Source of the DNA: SIG565 sp045647785
GTDB taxonomy: Bacteria > Bacillota > Clostridia > Oscillospirales > Acutalibacteraceae
DNA length: 18,055 nt
Direction: 5' to 3'
Assembly (NCBI GenBank): GCA_045647785.1
Contig: JAZRMU010000030.1
Span: 1 to 18,055 of the forward strand
Both the position numbers and the translations under genes were made by a program. The notes under the pieces were generated by a model that did not search any database, was not told the origin of the DNA, and was given only the letters and a program-made list of their open reading frames with translations. Numbering within the stretch: the stretch's first letter is position 1; the number at the start of each line of letters is the position of its first letter. This document shows positions 15,964-18,055 of this stretch, piece by piece.

Positions 15964-15992
15964 TTGATTTTATAAATTAAATTTAGTATAAT
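15964..15992 (+). promoter_or_regulatory. Promoter of tRNA-Leu
   Basis: -35 TTGATT (15964-15969), 17-bp spacer, exact -10 TATAAT (15987-15992). The start would fall near 15999, about 17 nt before the mature tRNA end. Confidence 0.8.
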
Positions 15993-16015
15993 ATCTTTGT
16001 TGCAAATTTAAATAC

Positions 16016-16102
16016 GCCGGTGTGATGGAATTGGCAGACGTGACGGACTCAAAATCCGTTGATGGCGACATCGTGCGGGTTCGAGTCCCGCCACCGGCAC
16101 CA
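16016..16102 (+). tRNA. tRNA-Leu(CAA)
   Basis: 87 nt including an encoded CCA (16100-16102). Acceptor GCCGGTG (16016-16022) pairs with CACCGGC (16092-16098). Anticodon stem ACGGA/TCCGT encloses loop CTCAAAA with anticodon CAA at 16050-16052, reading UUG. A long variable arm (TGATG-GCGA-CATCG) makes it a class II tRNA, as expected for Leu. T-arm GCGGG-TTCGAGT-CCCGC is intact. It has its own promoter and is followed by a terminator. Confidence 0.97.
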
Positions 16103-16109
16103 AAAACAA

Positions 16110-16136
16110 ACACTCCTCTTTTGAGGGGTGTTTTTT
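16110..16136 (+). terminator. Intrinsic terminator of tRNA-Leu
   Basis: ACACTCCTC (16110-16118), loop TTTT, GAGGGGTGT (16123-16131) with one G-T pair, then a T run to 16136. It starts 8 nt after the tRNA CCA. Confidence 0.92.
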
Positions 16137-16148
16137 ATTGTATAAAAA

Positions 16149-16258
16149 GGGACTCGAACAGGAAGGAGCGAAGCGGAAGAAAACAGTTCGGTGAACTGTT
16201 TTCGCTGACGTGGGCGTGTAGGCGCGTTGCGCCGTAGCGAGTCCCGCCACCGGCACCA
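16149..16258 (+). repeat. tRNA-Leu-derived element: inverted T-arm plus direct copy of the tRNA 3' end
   Basis: The left end GGGACTCGAAC (16149-16159) is the exact reverse complement of the tRNA T-arm segment at 16079-16089. The right end (16238-16258) is a perfect 21-nt direct copy of the tRNA's last 21 nt (16082-16102), CCA included. GGGACTCG (16149-16156) pairs with CGAGTCCC (16238-16245), closing a branched fold that holds the 10-bp hairpin AAAACAGTTC-GGT-GAACTGTTTT (16180-16202) and the GC-rich hairpin GGCGC-GTT-GCGCC (16221-16233). It lies downstream of the tRNA terminator, so it is probably not part of the tRNA transcript. Apparent ORFs across this stretch are artefacts of tRNA sequence. 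Confidence 0.8.
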
Positions 16259-16262
16259 GTCG

Positions 16263-16306
16263 AGTGCCTCGACGCGCAATTCGCGTAGTTGAGGCACTTC
16301 TTTTTT
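16263..16306 (+). terminator. Terminator hairpin in 95-bp unit 1
   Basis: Outer stem AGTGCCTC (16263-16270) with GAGGCACT (16291-16298); inner stem ACGCG (16272-16276) with CGCGT (16282-16286), loop CAATT; followed by TCTTTTTT. An alternative perfect hairpin GTCGAG-TGC-CTCGAC (16259-16273) uses the same left arm and would exclude the terminator. Confidence 0.8.
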
Positions 16307-16357
16307 GTAGTTTTTCACCTCGCGCCCCAGGTTAGTTATGACCACCGGCACCAGTCG

Positions 16358-16401
16358 AGTGCCTCGACGCGCAATCCGCGTAGTTGAGGCACTTCTTTTT
16401 T
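16358..16401 (+). terminator. Terminator hairpin in 95-bp unit 2
   Basis: Same fold as unit 1, shifted by 95 bp: AGTGCCTC (16358-16365) with GAGGCACT (16386-16393) and ACGCG/CGCGT inside. The only change, CAATT to CAATC, falls in the loop, so the stem is preserved. The alternative GTCGAG/CTCGAC hairpin is also kept. Confidence 0.8.
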
Positions 16402-16454
16402 GTAGTTTTTCGCCTCGCGCCCCAGGTTAGTTATGAACACCCGCACCAAAAAAA

Positions 16455-16487
16455 CAGTTCACTCTTTTGAGTGGACTGCTTTTTTTT
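16455..16487. terminator. Bidirectional terminator before the minus-strand gene
   Basis: CAGTTCACTC (16455-16464), loop TTTT, GAGTGGACTG (16469-16478), one G-T pair, with eight T on the plus side (16480-16487). On the minus strand the stem is followed by seven T (complement of A448-A454), so it also terminates the gene ending at 16509. Confidence 0.88.
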
Positions 16488-16508
16488 GAATGGGATTTTA
16501 TATTGTAT

Positions 16509-18055
16509 TTATTTCGCAAGTAAAATTCTTGCGGCTTTGGCGATTTCGCGTTCCTCGCCCTCTATGTGCAGGTATAGTGTGTTGCTGTTTTTAATATAAA
16601 CCACCCTATCCTTGAGCATTATGTGCTGACCGGCGCTTGTTGAGAGCACCTCTGCCCTACCGTCCATCATATGACAAACAGTGCCAAGTTTATTTTCCTC
16701 ATCATAATTTTGCATTATGGATATACCGCCTGTTTCGCTGTTTAGAGAGTAGTTATAGACATTATCGGCAATTTTTGTTTTATCAAAATACAGCGCGCCA
16801 CCCTTATAGTAGCCCACCTGACCGGCTTCTTCAAAGAACAGCGAGTCGGTAATCTGCTTTTCGTAGAGCTCGGGCTCGCCTATACCATCGCTATTCACGG
16901 CAACAGCGTAGACATCGCTTAATTTATATGTATCTGTTTTATCGGCGTAGTAATAAACCGTATCGCCTGATGGAGCTACCGCATAATCCACGGTAGCGGT
17001 GGGCAGCGAATACATCTTTTCCTTTACTGCTATATGCTTCTCGGTAGCCTCGGTTATTATCGTTTTAATAGCATCTTGGGCTGCAGAGATGTTTTCTATT
17101 TCGGATATTAAAATTTTATCGGTTTCATCAAGGGTATATGTAGTGAAGGCTATTACTGCGCTGCTGTCGGCAGTTATAGCGCGGATAGAGGTCTGCACCA
17201 CATTGTCGGCAATAGCAACCGTTTCGCTACCGTTAAAATAATAAAGCGTGTAATAAAACAGTGTCGAAGGGTTGGTCGCCTTGAGGGCGGAACGAAGGGT
17301 AGAATTTGTGCCCGAATCCTCAACGAAATCCATAAGCACCAACTGCTTTGGGGATTTTTTAAGATAATAGCATTCCCCCGAGGAATACACCTGCTCCACT
17401 AGCGCTACATCGGCATCAACCGCGGTGCTTTGAGTGCCCTTCAGTATATAGAGCATACCGCCCGAATAGTAGCAAAGTGTAGCCTTATTTTCACCATAGG
17501 CTTTAAGGGTTTTAACACCGTCGGCAATTTTGGTGGAGCTGCCGTTTTCATAGACATACAGCTCCTCACCCTCGGTAAGGTAGGTAATGCTGCCGCTATC
17601 CTTGTTCGGATATGCAGCGGAAACGCTGCTGCTGATAAGTGTGCTTTCGGCCAGGTTATGCTGATAGAGTGCAGCCTTTTTGTTCTCATATTTAAAATAA
17701 GTTACCGTATCTCCTGCAGCATTTAACTCAAAGCCTGATACATCAGTATCAATTTTCACCGGCGCGCTCTTGCGGTCGGCAAGACTTCTGTAATATAGCG
17801 TACCCTTATACATAGAGCCACCGCCAAAGTTCTGGAAGGTTACGGCATCATCATAATAAAATATTTTATCGCCGTGAATGGTGGTGCGCTTACTTAATGT
17901 ATAGCCCTCGGTTGCGTAGCACATAGTTGTGCTGAAATTCTGGGTGATTTGAAACGGCTCGGAGCGAAAATCGGTATAATAAATCTCTCCATCGTTAACA
18001 CCGCCGCTCATATAAACGGCATACTCGGCGGTGAGTGTATCCTCTTTTTGGCAGC
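16509..18055 (-). CDS. Large protein with beta-propeller-like repeats (5' end outside window)
   Basis: The frame is open from the stop at 16509 to the window edge, about 514 codons. A Met codon at 18011 is not a supported start, because the frame continues upstream without a stop and lacks a clear ribosome site there. The visible part has no transmembrane segment. It is rich in Tyr, Ser, Thr and Asp and in short beta-strand pairs. A blade-like motif recurs: LYVYENGSSTKIADGV (from Met-18011, residues 151-166), LYYFNGSETVAIADNV (256-271) and LYFDKTKIADNV (407-418), with many YYxxGxLY stretches between. This resembles DUF5050/TolB-like propellers on clostridial envelope proteins, which often have an N-terminal zinc-ribbon and membrane anchor; such an N-terminus would be outside this window. 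Function unknown. Confidence 0.8.
   Translation of the reverse strand, partial: CQKEDTLTAEYAVYMSGGVNDGEIYYTDFRSEPFQITQNFSTTMCYATEGYTLSKRTTIHGDKIFYYDDAVTFQNFGGGSMYKGTLYYRSLADRKSAPVKIDTDVSGFELNAAGDTVTYFKYENKKAALYQHNLAESTLISSSVSAAYPNKDSGSITYLTEGEELYVYENGSSTKIADGVKTLKAYGENKATLCYYSGGMLYILKGTQSTAVDADVALVEQVYSSGECYYLKKSPKQLVLMDFVEDSGTNSTLRSALKATNPSTLFYYTLYYFNGSETVAIADNVVQTSIRAITADSSAVIAFTTYTLDETDKILISEIENISAAQDAIKTIITEATEKHIAVKEKMYSLPTATVDYAVAPSGDTVYYYADKTDTYKLSDVYAVAVNSDGIGEPELYEKQITDSLFFEEAGQVGYYKGGALYFDKTKIADNVYNYSLNSETGGISIMQNYDEENKLGTVCHMMDGRAEVLSTSAGQHIMLKDRVVYIKNSNTLYLHIEGEEREIAKAARILLAK

Larger units (their letters stand above)
16247..16448 (+). repeat. 95-bp tandem repeat beginning with the tRNA-Leu 3' end (two copies plus a partial)
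   Basis: Unit 1 is 16247-16341 and unit 2 is 16342-16436; they differ at two positions (16281/16376 and 16317/16412). Each starts with CCACCGGCACCA, the last 12 nt of the tRNA, continues with a GC-rich terminator hairpin, then GTAGTTTTTC and a shared tail ending GGTTAGTTATGA. A third start, ACACCCGCACCA (16437-16448), matches at 10 of 12 positions and then diverges into a different terminator. The first unit's start is also the end of the 21-nt tRNA copy. The spacing and near-identity suggest recent tandem duplication or repeated insertion at a tRNA-end-like site. Confidence 0.88.

Noticed and set aside
15927..15999. Remnant of the atpC 3' end beyond the stem-loop element
   Set aside because: The sequence after 15926 is AT-rich with early stops in frame and contains the tRNA promoter; no epsilon-like residues are seen.
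16022..16351. Open frames over tRNA-Leu and the following repeats, on both strands
   Set aside because: They are translations of tRNA and repeat sequence; the minus-strand one gives the CRWRDSNPH-type peptide known as a common tRNA mis-annotation.
16247..16448. CRISPR array
   Set aside because: Units are 95 bp, contiguous and nearly identical throughout, with no unique spacers and no cas genes; they contain terminators and tRNA ends.

Overview
The window looks like chromosome of a low-to-moderate GC Firmicute, most likely a gut-type Clostridia (Oscillospirales/Ruminococcaceae-like). Evidence: near-consensus sigma-A promoters (TTGACA/TATAAT), strong AGGAGG-type ribosome sites, frequent TTG starts, a clostridial-style Na+-type F-ATPase c subunit, and the protein families present. 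This is inferred from sequence character; no species is assigned.

Layout. (1) 83-832: biotin protein ligase (+), convergent with type I GAPDH (891-1922, -); a perfect palindrome between them acts as terminator. (2) 2075-6128 (-): a tightly overlapping three-gene operon, transcribed as a CNNM/CorC-type membrane protein, then an HI0933/BaiN-type flavoprotein, then a COG2509-type FAD-dependent dehydrogenase. It is driven by a perfect-consensus promoter at 6288-6315, with a ~150-nt leader that holds a possible 12-codon uORF and a hairpin. (3) 6402-8768 (+): an SDR oxidoreductase, a DUF554 membrane protein and a PlsC-type acyltransferase, ending in a good terminator. (4) 8849-15534 (+): a complete F1Fo ATP synthase operon in the order atpI-B-E-F-H-A-G-D-C. 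The c subunit carries two membrane glutamates (E30, E63), the two-carboxylate Na+ motif. The epsilon subunit has only its beta-sandwich domain. (5) 15540-15926: a ~387-bp non-coding element made almost entirely of short stem-loops, bounded by 9-bp inverted repeats, starting 5 bp after the atpC stop. (6) 16016-16500: tRNA-Leu(CAA) with its own promoter and terminator. It is followed by an unusual repeat district: an inverted copy of the tRNA T-arm, a 21-nt direct copy of the tRNA 3' end, and two 95-bp tandem units (93/95 identical) that each start with the tRNA's last 12 nt and each carry an intrinsic terminator. A third partial tRNA-end copy abuts a bidirectional terminator. (7) 16509 to the window edge (-): a large protein with beta-propeller-like repeats, 5' end outside the window.

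Most of the coding content is ordinary housekeeping. The unexplained structure is concentrated in 15540-16500: the stem-loop element and the tRNA-3'-end repeat district. The ion-binding motif of AtpE and the truncated AtpC are the notable protein-level features.
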